NCBI GenBank assembly: GCA_037903475.1
Contig: JBAJFG010000560.1
Coordinates: forward strand, 992,001 to 1,056,000
From: Ancylostoma caninum
Lineage: Eukaryota; Nematoda; Chromadorea; Rhabditida; Ancylostomatidae
DNA length: 64,000 bases
Direction of reading: 5' to 3'
Within the stretch, counting starts at the first letter, position 1, and every line of letters starts with the position of its first letter. The notes beneath the pieces are model-generated. The model had not been told where the DNA came from. It made no database searches and worked only from the letters and a program-made list of their open reading frames with translations. The position numbers and the translations under genes were made by a program. This document shows, piece after piece, positions 12,901 to 26,800 of the stretch.

Positions 12901-15900
12901 TTGATTTGAAAGGTAATCTAACCATTGGAGTTAAGACCCAACAACCTACACAGACCCTTTTCAGAGATGCATTCGTTCGGTGTTTGGCGTACTTCTTCAT
13001 CATCACAACGCGCAGATGTAGACGGCAAATCCTCATCAGATGATGACATCGATTGGGTTTGCCTGGAATGTGAGAAATCCAGGCTAGTCAGTAGATCTTC
13101 ACTGAGTTCTTCATGACCGCGCAAGAGTGAAAGAGTTTAAGAGAAATGTGGAACACCAAAGTGTGTAGCGACAGGTCGCAAGCGAGCATCTACACATCTT
13201 ACTTATGAGCAAACGATGAAACATGGAAGAGGTAAACGTTACGATAGCTCGAAATAATGTGTAATCAGAGTAGTAAAAGTAGAGCGACACAAGCAGATTG
13301 AACTCCTAAGACAGTTATAGCAAAAAAAAGTTCAAAAACGAAATGTAAAAACAAGAACTGCTGGGTGGAATTCCTGATTGTGCTGACCTCACGTTTATTC
13401 CCGTTTGTTTTAGTTCACAACTATAAAATGCATTTGATTCAAGAGTGAGCATATTTTTCGCACACGTACGCACGCCATCATTCAGCTGAACTGGATTGTC
13501 GGATAAAATGCTTAGCCTCTCAGACGTCGGTGCGTTCTGTCTATGTCGCCGCCTCCACAGAGTAGTCCGTTGATTTCGAATATGACTCATTTTGCAAAGA
13601 AGCCTCGAAACTTGCAAGCAGATGAAAAAGAGATTTTCTTTTACGAGGATGGGATTCAAAGGATAAGGAATGAGCTACGAAGTCGCAGCCCTCATTTTCC
13701 GAATTTGCCCAGAGTCCTCAAGGATCTCGTCAGCTCCAGAAACAAAGAATTTCGTTGTTGGAGGAATTCCTTTTCCAATCACCATGGCAGAACCACAAAG
13801 ACCACAAAGACAAGCAGTAATTGATCAAATAATTAATGAAATTGATTACAAGGACAGGAGATCAATGCATTTTTAGTTCTATAGTTTTCTGGCATACTCT
13901 GGAGAAAGATGAATCATAGCGGTCTGTTGTCAATGACAGTGAAAAATCATAGGAAGAGGACATAAGGGTACCGATGTAAGCGATTCTTTTTCCCACGGAC
14001 AGTTCCACTTGACATATGAGATGAGTGAATTTCGGCGTTTTTTGCGTGTGTTCTCCACGCGCCACGCCGCGTTTCATCTTCTCGAGAGGCATTAGGAGAC
14101 GAAGGCTCTGCAGAACGAAAATCGTAACCTTAGTTGGGAGACTAGTAGGAAGACTCACTGTCTCGATAATAAGAGTACGTTTGCAACGATCCATGCTCCG
14201 ACGTGGGCGCCCTAAAACAACGAAATGATGGTGAAAATAACCAACGCAAGAACGGAAACAGAGCAGAAATGTCTATGAAGTCATTTTAAGGTCATAGGCT
14301 AATTGCCGCAGTTATTGGTACCAACCAGAGTTCCCTGAGGTCCTGGCCGTCCATGTGATGAACCGGACATGTGTGACTGACGCTCATGTCGGCAAATCGT
14401 GAAAGTTCGAGGAAAGTGTGACTGACACTCATGACGGCAAATCGTGAGAGTTCGAGAAGCAGCAAGACGGGGGGCGGGCACAGAAGAAGCGATCATTTGG
14501 GAATCATGTTTGTGGAAGGAGCGTTGCGCAGTGGAAAGAGACGTCGCTGCTGCGGAATGTTCGATCCCCACCCAGGGCCGCTCAAGTCTTTCGTCACCCA
14601 CTGTAAATTGCTACCATGCTTGTTTGGGAAGATGATGCGCTGACCTCTCATGGAGTGACGCTCTCACCCTTTAGCTTTGTGCTTCCCAGAAGACAATTTT
14701 CCGAACTCAAAGTTGGTTGTCAACGCCTATGGAGGAATTTTCTTTAGATGGCTCACCTAACCGCTTTGTGACATCAAGTTAAGGAAATGTGTTTTTACGG
14801 CAGTGGGGCACAGTAATTTTTCTACTGGAATCCTATCCATTCTGGACTGTCGGGAAAGCCACAATCTTTTCAGGAGTGTCCGTGGATCCAGCAACTTGAA
14901 GTCGGCGAAATGTACCTGCGCTGGTCCTTTGAAGTGATCCTTTGAGGCTCTGGATCGTCACGTAGGTCACACCTAAACAAAAGTAAAACCTCATTTTCTG
15001 CCTCGTTCTGGTGTTTGTACTGTCAAATATTTCCAAATGAAAATTCTACATTTATGCAGAACCGCTGTCATTTGAAAAAAATACTGGTGTTCTCTGAAAT
15101 ATCTTTGTGGAATCCGTCCGTTTTGAAGCATCATTTCCAAATTCAGATTGTTCATCACAGTATGGAGACTCCAATGTTGTTGAAATCGGCTTTACTTCTA
15201 ACCCGCTGCTAGCCCTAAGCATGGCGTCATAACGCCGAAAGTCCGTCTAATGAAATAGCTTTACAATAAATTCTCAAAACTAAGGTAAATTGTCTAAAAT
15301 GTTCATCTTTATTACTTCCTAATTACACTTATGAGTGTAATTAGAAAGTAACAGGCACAGAATTAGAGGGAAACGGCACCTGTCAGCTTCGTCGAAACGA
15401 CTGTCCGGCTCTGTGTAGAAAATCGGGCGGTTTTCCTTGTGCCTAAAAAGAAGCGTCATCAGTCACACGAGTTCACTACTGTCTAACACTGGGAAGCCAG
15501 GAGTCATACCGCTTTTCCTCTCGAGCGCGGGTGCTTTGGGCAGTTCTCTTGTCTTGGCCTTGTCCGACATTCCCACTTTCGATCTGCGTCTCCAGTATGT
15601 TCGGTCTGAATGAGTGAGCAGATAGCATTGGCTAATTACCTCTCTCAATCAGATTCAACAGTTTCTTAGACGGTTTTCAATAGCATCTTTTGCTCCCCAA
15701 ATAGAGCAGCAATTACATCTACCAAGCGGCATTATCAAGTATGATAGGATACCACGGAGGCCGACAGTTTTGTTTCCGCTCCAATTTTCTAAAGACGAAG
15801 CGTCGAAAGGACCGCAGCAGAAAGAGAACTCGGTCGTGTAGTTAAAGGCAGCACTCACGCTGAAAAAAGTTCCCTTGCATTTGTGCTTATTTTAAAGGTG

Positions 15901-18900
15901 CCATCAATTGGAGCGTAACTGCAAAAGGAATCACTCCGAATCGCGCAGTTACTCGAGTAATAAAACTCGTACGCATGTACAAATGCGCCCGCCATGCTCA
16001 ACCCCGCCCCATTCTCTTTGATCGTGTGCGGCTGTGTTTCTCAGCTGATACAGGATCGATCAGTATTTTCGGATAGCGGTTATCTTTTCCGCACCCCGGC
16101 AGCCGCAGCCATTTCAGGCGATGAATCTCGTACAAGTGGACATGGATTGGCAAAATACAACATAGTATTTCCCGCAAACGTAGCCTTTTTTGATGGTCTT
16201 TCCTCTACTATGGGCACAAGAGTAGCCTCTAGAGTAGAATTTCAGGAAAAAAGCACGTTTTTTTTTTATCGTGAGTGCTGTCTTTAAGGAGCGAGATACG
16301 CAGATATAAAAGATTCGGAGCAGCAAAATGTTTTCTGCTGCGGTCCCTCCGATTCCCACTGAACTGGCTCGGAGCTGCCTATCCTTTCATTCTTGCTTGA
16401 GATGACGGTTAAGCTCATACCACTACACCGAAGCACAAGCTCGCAAGTGAAGTTATTGTGAACAATTATTGTGAACGGTGCAGCTGGCAGCTGTCGCAAC
16501 ATACCGTTCTTTATGACCACCACCCAACTAGCCTTAGCATCGTCAGACTCAAAAGCCATCCGACAAAAAAATCAACAACAATTGAGAATCTCGTGCGTAC
16601 CTCTGCTGCACGAACGGCTCTACCCGATTCGCGTCGGCCCGCGTAGTCGAGAACTGTTTCTGTGGCAGTGAGCCATTTCCGTGCTGAAGAGATTGTTCAT
16701 GCTTGAAAAACATGTCATAGAACAGCATATTGTAATAAGTATTCAAAGAAAGGCTACTTTTCGTTTTTTTTTTGCCGACTGCAACTGTGAAAGGAAACGC
16801 GTACGTTTTCCATGTAAATATTCTAGAGAAAAAAACACGAGTAGTCGTATCAAGGAAGTGATAAGGAAGGGTTTTCATTAACCTCAATAGTGAGCCGATA
16901 CAAACAGCGGAGAAGCCTATTAGTAACGAAGTACAGGAATTACGTCTTTCAGAGTGTGTATCACAATGATGAGAAGCATTCAATCAAAGCGTCAATCATA
17001 GCCTGATAACTCCTCATTTCCCTTCACAGTTACACACATCCGGTTTCTCAGAACTTTTTTTTTTGGTTTCACATTTAGTTAAGAGAAAGGCTAAGCAGGT
17101 GCGTTAGAATACTCGACAACTGATACCTCGACGAGACTTGGTTGTCTCTGCAGCGTGTTCTGCCGACGAACATTGTCGTGTGGCGCCTCCGTCTTCGCCG
17201 TTGAAGGCCCATTCGCTGATGGTTCTTGCGCTGCAAAAGTGTAGTGTTAACAGAATAACAGCAACTTCCGTCTTTTTAAGAAAAACTTTGGGCTCGACAG
17301 TTCCCTGAGATCACATTATATCACTACAGCCTGTTTCAAAAGCGTGATAGTTGTGCACTTGTGCAGACCGCCTTCTTTCCCGGCTAGGACACACTCTGAT
17401 ACTTTCTCTGTTCCTATAATTTCTCTCCAACTGTCAACCACGGTGAAATGGGTCATATACATGTTGAATAAGCTAGAAAGGGTAAAGGTGTGAAGTTCCT
17501 ACCAGTTCAATGGCACTTAGCAGGCAATAGCGCTTAGCAGGCAATAGCGATTTTTGGAAGCAATTTGTCCACAGAGTGATTAGAGTGCAAAATAAGCATG
17601 GATCGAAATTTTTCATTTAAGCACTCTGAAAATTTGCTCCTGGCTGGGTTTCAAAAGTTGTTTCAGAACAGAATTTGGACTGTTCTAACCGAGAAAACAC
17701 TCGCAAAATGGGAAGGTGCTGTGATTTACGCTGACATGTGAACTATTAAATTAATCCGATCAATAACTCGGAAACGATTCTAGAAACCCTCCATATTTTC
17801 GACTAATTCGAGACCGAGTGTTTGAATTCAGATACATTTAAGACCTTGTTCGGTCCTAACGCGGGAAGCATACTGGTGGGGGGGGGGGTCCGGCAGACGT
17901 GCACTGCCACATGCACTTTTTGATGCCGATCACGAATTCGTTGTCCATTTCTGCTACGGTGTCCTGAAGAGTTACAATAGTTTTTCCGCAGAACTCTAGG
18001 CAGATGCCCATAGTTTGTTCCTATGTGCATGTAGCATTTCTGCATTTTCTTATTCAATGCTATATTCTGTCCTGAAAAATCCCAGTACTGCCGTTTCCTG
18101 TTCTCACTTGCAAATTGGAACTTCAAGCGTAGAAAAACATTCAAAAAAAACCTCTTGTGGCTTCTTTGTAAAAAAAAATAAATTCCAACACTCTATTCAC
18201 TTATGAGGTAAGATAACACAAATTGGATGGAACATAGATTTTTTCAGGGAGTAAACAGCAGAGAGGAAAGCAGAGAGGAAAGAGCTTATTCCTCTTGCTT
18301 AGAGCACCAAACCAAATCTGGTGTGGAATCAAAATGTACTTACAGATACCAACCTAGACAGCTGCGTTCACATGATTAAAAAAAATCAGAGACCAACTTT
18401 TGTGGAGATTATCGTGGTGCTCTTATACTCTTGGTGATTATGTTCTGTCACAAAGTTGTCTTATAGTAGTTGGTAAAGAAGTCCAATTTATACGACATTA
18501 TCACGTACAATATTCAGAAAAATTATTGGCAATACACTACCAGGTGTGTGCATAAATTTCTGGATTTCGCTTCCTAGCAGAAAAACCTATGTGCGGATGC
18601 TTCCTCCGGAGTTGCGAAAATTGAGCAATAAAAAGATCGCACAAACTCCTTTTGAAACTATAGAACTCCTGATTGTAGGTGAAGAAGATAACGTGGCAGT
18701 ATTCGAAATGTTTTTCAAAGAAACACAGCATTGAATGAGAAAACGCAAAACCATCGACCGCACGAGGATGCGAACCGGTGACCTCAAGAGCGAGACACAC
18801 CGTTGCACCACAGCCCACAACGATGATTGAGCTTGAATCGTCCTCTATGTAGCCCTTTTTCATAGGATAATTGGGGATGTTTCCGTATTGCATAGCTTTT

Positions 18901-20749
18901 TTCCTCCCTTTTCAGCTATTTTATCCTTCCCCTTCCCCTCCGGAATCTCTCCAGCCAACACTTTCGGTAATGCGGACCATAAGCATCGTACTCCACACCA
19001 AAAAGGGAAAAAAACTCTCCTGATTCTGTACAGGGAGCTCCGCAGAAGATATGCAATACAGATTTGGAATCAGGGTCGGAAACTGCATATGTTTGTACAC
19101 ATGCCATCACGAATGGCTGGACCACCCTACAGTGCGTTTCATAATTATTTATCTGATAGGAAGTTTTTCGTCCGCATCAGTAACTCTTTTTCAACAGTCT
19201 GCAGCTCTCGTTCTGGAGTACCTCAGAGAGGTGTTCTCTCACTTCAACTTCCCATCATATACACTTTGGATCTTCCTGGTTTGCTAAAAACACATCCTAA
19301 CACAGGGGTTGCTGCTTACACTGAAGATTTCAAAGTTTCCGGTAATTTTGAAGAAGGTGATGAAAGCGTTGCACTGGAAGCGTTGAAACGATCTGTACTT
19401 GCAATGACTACTTGGGACAATTCCTGGAACATAAAGATCAATTTTGCAGAAACTCATGTGATGCCTTTCGGAAATAATTCGGCAGAAAGCATTATCAGTC
19501 ACGATTTACTACTGAATGTTGTAAATTCTAGTCGAGATTTGGGAGTAGCTATTCAGGACAACTTAAAATTTCCGGTGATTTCAAATCTGCCAAGGAATAA
19601 GTCTTTCTAGGGTTTACCATGTTATCAATGTGGGCTGAAAATTTTAAGAGGCACCTAGTTGGCCCGCCCCAGAATAACTTATGTTAACCCATTGACGACC
19701 GCACGCATTTTCGAGTGTCCGGCGCGTGGGACCAACGCCCCTTTCGAGAGCGCGGTGCCTGCATAGTTTCGCGCTGTTACGATAAAAGAATTAAGAGCAG
19801 GACAGATAGTTTTGCAGAAACAATTTGAATCCTTGTTCTGGAAGGTTAGTAGTGTCATATGACCACAAAATCGGAGAATCTAAATGCTCCTTACTTCGTT
19901 CAAGGCCGAAAGAATTTTGTGGAAGGAATTTTGAGAGCTATAAGAGGGTGTCTCGAGAGTATACGCGTTCATATGGCCCTAGCCTGACAAATAGATAAGT
20001 GCAAGGTGTAACGAACGTGGTACTGTGTTGCAAATATGGCCTTAGCTCAGATCATTCCCATCCAGTAAACAAGAAATGTAATGCAGTCTTCCTCTATTTC
20101 AAATTTCCATCTCTTTTATGGCATTTGTCAGAATAGAAAAAGATTTTTTTCTCAAGTTACAGTGATTTAAGACATTGCTTGGATGTGTTTCACTCATTTC
20201 ATATCGAAATACTGCGAAAAATTTCGAAAATAAGGTCCACCACTTTATTAGAAGGGCGCGGCTCACCGGTGAGCCGCGCGGTCCCACGCGGCCAAAAAAG
20301 CGCCGCTCACCGGTGAGCCACGCGGTCGTCAATGGGTTAATTGCGTTGCCCAGGCTGATCCTATCCGTAATGACAAGTTAAACTTATGTCTTCATATTTC
20401 TGAAACAATCAAATGCATACATATATGCATGTATATAGATTTTTCTTCTGTAAATATTAAAACGGCAAAGAATTTTGGAGTGGTTACCATGAATTGTTTA
20501 CGGACGGATCACTCCTTTTAACAACATCAGGTTATGTTCTGTCTTGTTTACGTCTTCTTAGTGCCTTTCTGTTTTTCTTTCAATTGTCGCAAATGTTCTC
20601 TATCTGTTCCTAGTTTTTTTTTTAACCAATCTGTGTGTTGCTACCACTTACAATTTTGTGTTCCAATTGGCGCACTTTACGTGCATGAAATAAATAAATA
20701 AATATAGGGGAACCCGAATTTTTCCTGTAGCGAGCTTCATCGTAAGGCT

Positions 20750-20835
<86 letters not shown>

Positions 20836-23800
20836 ACGCCTAGAGACTTACTCTTCATTAATCAAAATTATAGGGACACTTGGACTTGATGAAACGATTT
20901 ACCCAGAAAGCGGAAACTAGCAGCGCTATTGTTACCAGTGGATTCTTCTCTATTCAGCGCTAATCTAAACATTCGGTTATTCAAAGTGGTGAAGGGGCTC
21001 CAGATGAGGTTCAGCCCAAGATTGATCTCAGTTTCTTGGTCTGTTCCTTCAAATTTTTAATGTTAAGTATTCCAGCTGCACTACGCATGACTCCGTCGAG
21101 AATTTATGTTTGAAAAATGTTCTGCTAGTGATGAGTGCTCACAAGAGTATTTTAGATACAAGGCGTCGAGTTCTAAACAGCTTTTCCGTGCTCTGGTACC
21201 CTGGGTCACCGGGTTGGCTGTACTCTCTTTGAGCAAAACAAACTTTTGTCGAAGATAACCACACAGATGTGGTGTTGAATGATCAGACAGGATTTACTAA
21301 ATGTATAAATGTCACTACTCTGAATTCTGATTGATATAAAGACGATGAACAACCTATTTCTTGCACGAGAAACCTATGGCTTGCATGAGATGCGATCGCC
21401 ACTTCCTGAACTCCATCATGGAAAGGAAACATATTCATGCCTTTAATTCCCCGATAAGGCCTGTTTACTGTTTGAATCCTTTATTCGTATTTTTCTGGAG
21501 AGAAGATTTATTTTATTCAAGATAGTATGTACTTGGGAGGCGAAGATGGCTTGTTCAGACATGTCATATCGTGCACGTGGTACGCTGTTTATCGTCTTTG
21601 TATCAATTAGAATTTGGAGCAGTGACTCATAGCAAATCCTGTGTTCATTCAACACCTTATATGTGATGTTTGGATTAGCACTGAGTGGTTATCGTTGACA
21701 AAAATTCATTACGGTTAAAAAAAATAATAAGCACTCATTTCTAGCAGAAAATATTTCTAACACAAGATCTAGATGAAGCCATGCTCAATGCAGCTGGAAT
21801 TTTTATTCTGAAAATTTGAAGCGACAATTCAAGAAAATGAGATTAATCTTGGGCCGAACCTCATCTGGGACCTCTTCACCAGTCTGAAGAAACGAATCTT
21901 TGGACGCAATGAACAGCGAAGAACCCACCGGTAACAAATGCACTGTTTGTGTCTGCTTTCTGGGGAAGGTGTTTCACCAAATCCAAGTACCCCTATAATT
22001 TTAAAACATTGGTTTTCCTACCATTCTCTATAAAAATCTTATATATCTATGATGTTAGTGGAGAGTAAGTCTCTAGAAGTTATTTCACATTCTGAATCGA
22101 ATGGAGGAAAAATCAGATAGAGTGATTCATGATGAAGCTCGCAACAGCAAAAATTCGGGTGTCCCCTATAATTACGTATGAAATATACTGTAGTTTCCTT
22201 CTCTTGTAAGTGCACTACAGGCTCTCGAAGAAGCCCACTGCATCGAGTAGTGGGCATCGCAGTGGATAATTCCACAAGTTGGGAGATAGAGAGCCACGCT
22301 TTCGCATATATGTATATGACACCGTGCGGGTGCAAACTATACATTGGAATATTCGCCGATTTTTGAAATATTCGAATTTTTGAATAATTCGAAAAATAGA
22401 AAATTTGAAATATTCGAATACTGAATAGTTCGAATATGGGGCTTTTGCAATATTCGAACATTTAAATAATTCGAATAAGGTGTTTTAAAAATATGCGAAT
22501 GAACGAATTACTCGAATGTAGTACTAGTGCGGCTACTAGAGTGAATGAACAATTCGAATAACCGACTTTTTGAAATCACCGAATGAATGAATAATTCGAA
22601 TCGAATATTCGGTCCAATACCATTTCGATTATAACTTTCAAAGTTTTCGTTCTTGGCCGCCACTATCAACCTTTGTTACTCACATCTGCAAAGATCGGCT
22701 TCAGGACATATCAGGGTCTCGTCAAGCGATTTGCGGGAATTGCTGGGGGTCGCGACGAGTCTTTGAGGCATGACCTTGTTATGGATACCAGAGATGAGCG
22801 GAAGTCAGATTTGAAATTTCGGAACTCGGAGTCGGAAATCGGAAGCCCCAAAAAACACCGGAATATCGGAAGTGCCGGAAGTCGGAAGTCGTTAGTACTG
22901 TGTAGCCAGCACATGTATCTACGGAGACTTGAATGGGGGAGGGGGTCAACCAGTGTACTGTTAGATAAACGAGTGTTCATTTGAAAAGCTTCATCCGATT
23001 CTGCCCATGAATGACGTTATTTCAAAAACAGAAGAAAAATGAGTCACCGATGAATAAAGGAAAAATAAGTACTAGTAAACCCTGGTGGTCAGGCAAGGAA
23101 ACTCAATAGTTGAGACGTAAGCTTTTTGGAATGGTGTAGCCATCACAGTGCTCCCAGAATCACAGCTTATAGTGAAGTACAGTCCTTCTCAAAAATACTT
23201 GCCTCACGCTTCACCGCCCATCTGCTAAGCCGCGCCGCATCACCTACTTATTATCATAAGTGGTGTGACGTGGTTATGCCGACGGGCAGTTCAGCGTGAG
23301 GCAAGAATTTTTGAGAGAGACTGTATGTAGAGCCTTATTAGCATCATTCTCACTCCACTCCTCCCACTCTACGGTAGTTTCTCTTGTCAAATATCCAGTA
23401 GAGTTTTCACATCTTCGACGCAGTATCCTGTACGACACTATGGTTTGAAAGAACTAATCGTTGTTTCTTTATCAATTCTATACTATTTAGTCAGTTGACA
23501 GTACACGTATACTGAGCGAGCGTGGATGGTTTCGAGATTTTAGTTGCCTTTTACCATGTACCCAGTGTTCAGCAGCATTCTTTTTTCCAAATAACTCACT
23601 TTCCAACACTGTGATTTCCTTCATATGCTGATATATAGCACTGAACTTAGTAAACATACTTGGTACAGTAAAAACAGTAAAACCGCAGCCAGCGCAACGC
23701 AACTTCCGGAATCTCATTCTTTGAGAGAAAAAAAGGTGAAAGTTCCAGCTAGTGGTTGTTGTCTTCCTATGTTCGTGTGATACGATGGATGACGACAATG

Positions 23801-26800
23801 CATACAAGAAAAGAGAAGACAGACAGAAAGCACCACTTTTCGTATATGTATAACTGCCGGGTAGGATAGACAGTGTCGGGTACCTGCTAAGAAACTCCTC
23901 GAAACTCATATGACAAAATCCAGCTTGGTCACCCTCCAAAAGTTCCGAAAACTTCCGGCCTTTTTTGGCGGCTTTTCGGAAGTCGGAACTTGGAAGTCGG
24001 AAGCGAAAAAAAACGCCGGAATATCGAAAGTTTCGGAAGTCGGAAGTCGGAATTTCGCTCATCCCTGGTGGATATCTATTGCTCTCCATAATAGCCATCA
24101 TGCCATCATTATTCAAATGTCAAATGTTCCCAAGTCGAATGAATTTGCCACTTCTAGGATAGTCGAATGAACGAATCGTTCGAATACTAGCTTTCTCTAG
24201 GTGCCCGAATGAACGAATTATTCGAATAACTCTAATTATGAAAAACCCGAATGAATGAATAGTTCGAAAATGCCCATTCTTTGAAAAGCCGAATGAATGA
24301 ACTATTCGAATATTCGAACATTCGAAAATTTCGTCGAATATATTCGATTCGGTCACATGTATAGTATACATAGGAATATTCGACGATTTCTGAAATATTC
24401 GAATTTTTGAATAATTCGAAAGATAGAAAGTTTGAAATATTCGAATACTGAATAGTTCGAATATGGGGCTTTTGCAATATTCGAACATTTGAATAATTCG
24501 AATAAGGTGTTTTCAAAATATGCGAATGAACGAATTATTCGAATGTACGACTTTTCCGGCTACCCGAATGAATGAATCATTCGAATAACATACTTTTTGA
24601 AATCACCGAATGAATGAATAATTCGAATCGAATATTCGGTCCAATGCCATTTTAATTATAGCTTTCAAAATTTTCGTTCCTGGCTGCCACTATCAACCTT
24701 TGTTACTCGTACCTGCAAAGATGGGCATCAGGACTTATCAGGGTCTCGTCAGGCGATTTGCAGAAATTGCTGGGGGTCACAACGAGCCTTTGAGGTATGA
24801 CCTTGTTAGTGGATACCTATAGCTCTCTATAATACACATCATGCCATCATTACTCAAATGTCAAATGTTCCCAAGCCGACTAAACGAATATTTCGAATTT
24901 GCCACTTCTAAGACAGTCGAATGAACGAATTGTTCGAATGCTAGCTTTCTCTAGGTGCCCGAATAAACGAATTATTCGAATAACTCTAATTATGAACAAC
25001 CCGAATGAATGAATAGTTCGAATATGCCCATTCTTTGAAAAGCCGAATGAATGAACTATTCGAATATTCGAATATTCGAAAATTTCGTTGAATATATTCG
25101 ATTCGGTCACATGTATAATGTATAGTGCAAACCGTGCAACTTGCTGTAGCGTCTCTTATTAAACCTTGTGATAGAAACGTACCTTGCTTCAGGAGTGAAA
25201 CAGCAGACTCCACAAGACCTGGCTTGTGAGATGGCACCGGTTGTTCAGGCGCCGACACCTGAAATCTGTTGGCTTTTCCAGAAAATCGCCAGTGGTTACT
25301 GCAATGCTCACCCTGGTGCTTGCCTTGCTCTTATCTGTGTTTTCAGGATATGGTGAGTGGGTTTGAGCTCCAGTGAGTGCTGCGTCGTGCTGTTGCGGCT
25401 GTGACGGGTGAGGTGAGAAGGGAATAGGGCTGAAAACTCAATGAAAAAGCTATCTCCAAGCCAAGATAGAAGTAAGGCTAAAACATATAGAAACAAAAGG
25501 AGAAGTTCTCCAATAAAAGAGAATAATTCCCGGTAAGCTTTTCTATTGAGATAGATGCAACCCACTGTGTTGTAACAACAAAATCACGACAAAATATTAT
25601 ATATTATGTATATTTTTACATATATTTTTCTATAACAAAACTCTTTGTAATAAAGAAACTCATGCTGTTTTGTTCCATAACATTGCTACTGCGACGCATT
25701 GAAGTTGGATATGAGCACGTAGCTCAAAACAACAGAGTGAATTAACAGAGAACGAAATGAGCCCCATTGCAGCCTTCCCAGTATGCTTCGACAAATATGT
25801 CCTGGTAGGACAATGAGCGCCCAATCCACTCAAAGAATCTGTGATCTGTGGAGCCTGTGGAACCTTGAAGCTAATGAACGAAGCCTGAGAAATCAGATCT
25901 CGCTACTCTTAACACATATACTACAAATCTAAACTTGCATTAAAAGGAAAAATTGGTCGGCGTTAATCAATCCCGATTTGTGAGATGCGCCACGCATTTG
26001 ACTTCATCTGAGCACCGTAGAGGCATTGAATGCGTACATGCCCTGTACAGCGACTTTTGGGGAGGCATCCGATGAATCAAGTCAGTGCTTCATCCTCCCA
26101 GACTCCTCTGGTAAAAGTTCACCTAGCCCGGAGGGATGGTGGGCTTGCTTGGCTTCGGGTCGGATCGAACCATCGATCGTGTGTGCGCAGCGAGCCTCTT
26201 ACCACTACGCCACTTCGCATTCGGGTAAAATTATATGGAGACGAAAGATAACCTACGTTTCGTGTATGTGTTCCAACGGAAGAGATTCCAGTAGTAAAAT
26301 ACTTTGAACAAAGCCAGGGTTACTAGCAGGCGCACAATACCTCTAAAAACCCCATATTAAGCATTCATTCAAAAATTGGACAGGTCACTGGAGGTCAGAT
26401 GCGATTACGTTCGGGTCCTTTATCCATTACGCATAATTTATTGTACATATGTTAGCTAATTATCTCTTCTCTTCGCCGTATAGAGAAAGTTTTAGAGTAT
26501 TTTCAAAGTGATACCTAGTTCTGCAGAAGACTCTTACTTTGGAGCAGTTGGCCTCAAAACACATATCCAAAAAATGGGTGTTTTTGTTACAATTGTTTCC
26601 TGCAAAATCCTTAACCCATTGGCGACCGCGTGGCTCACCGGTGAGCCGCGCCCTTCTTGACAAGTACTGGATCTTATTTTCGAACTGTTTTGCAGCATTT
26701 CCAGATGGAATGGTTACAATCCTCCCTAAAACAGTCTCAAACAAGTGCAGTTCAAGGAGGAGTTCTCCTTTATTGCGACAAACATCATGAAAAGAATGGG

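Larger units (their letters stand above)
22337..25115. repeat. Tandem duplication of a ~750-bp TTCGAA-rich repeat
   Basis: Copy 1 is 22,337-24,357 (with a 1.28-kb hAT insertion) and copy 2 is 24,358-25,115. Each consists of a TTCGAA-dense block ending ATTCGGTCCAAT, a shared linker (ACTATCAACCTTTGTTACTC ... CATCATGCCATCATTA), and a second dense block ending ATATTCGATTCGGTCACATG. The terminal ATTCGATTCGGTC word is shared with the elements at 7,602 and 47,194. Confidence 0.75.

Noticed and set aside
13500..13610. Possible unc-10 exon with NQRTTLWRRRHRQNAPTSER
   Set aside because: Open and plausible, but it cannot be joined to both neighbours without breaking the phase chain; left as an alternative to exon 12.
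20622..20858. SLSLSL-repeat protein
   Set aside because: It is only the (GA)n microsatellite read on the minus strand.
26151..26218. Functional tRNA gene
   Set aside because: A- and B-boxes are good, but the acceptor and anticodon stems do not pair convincingly.
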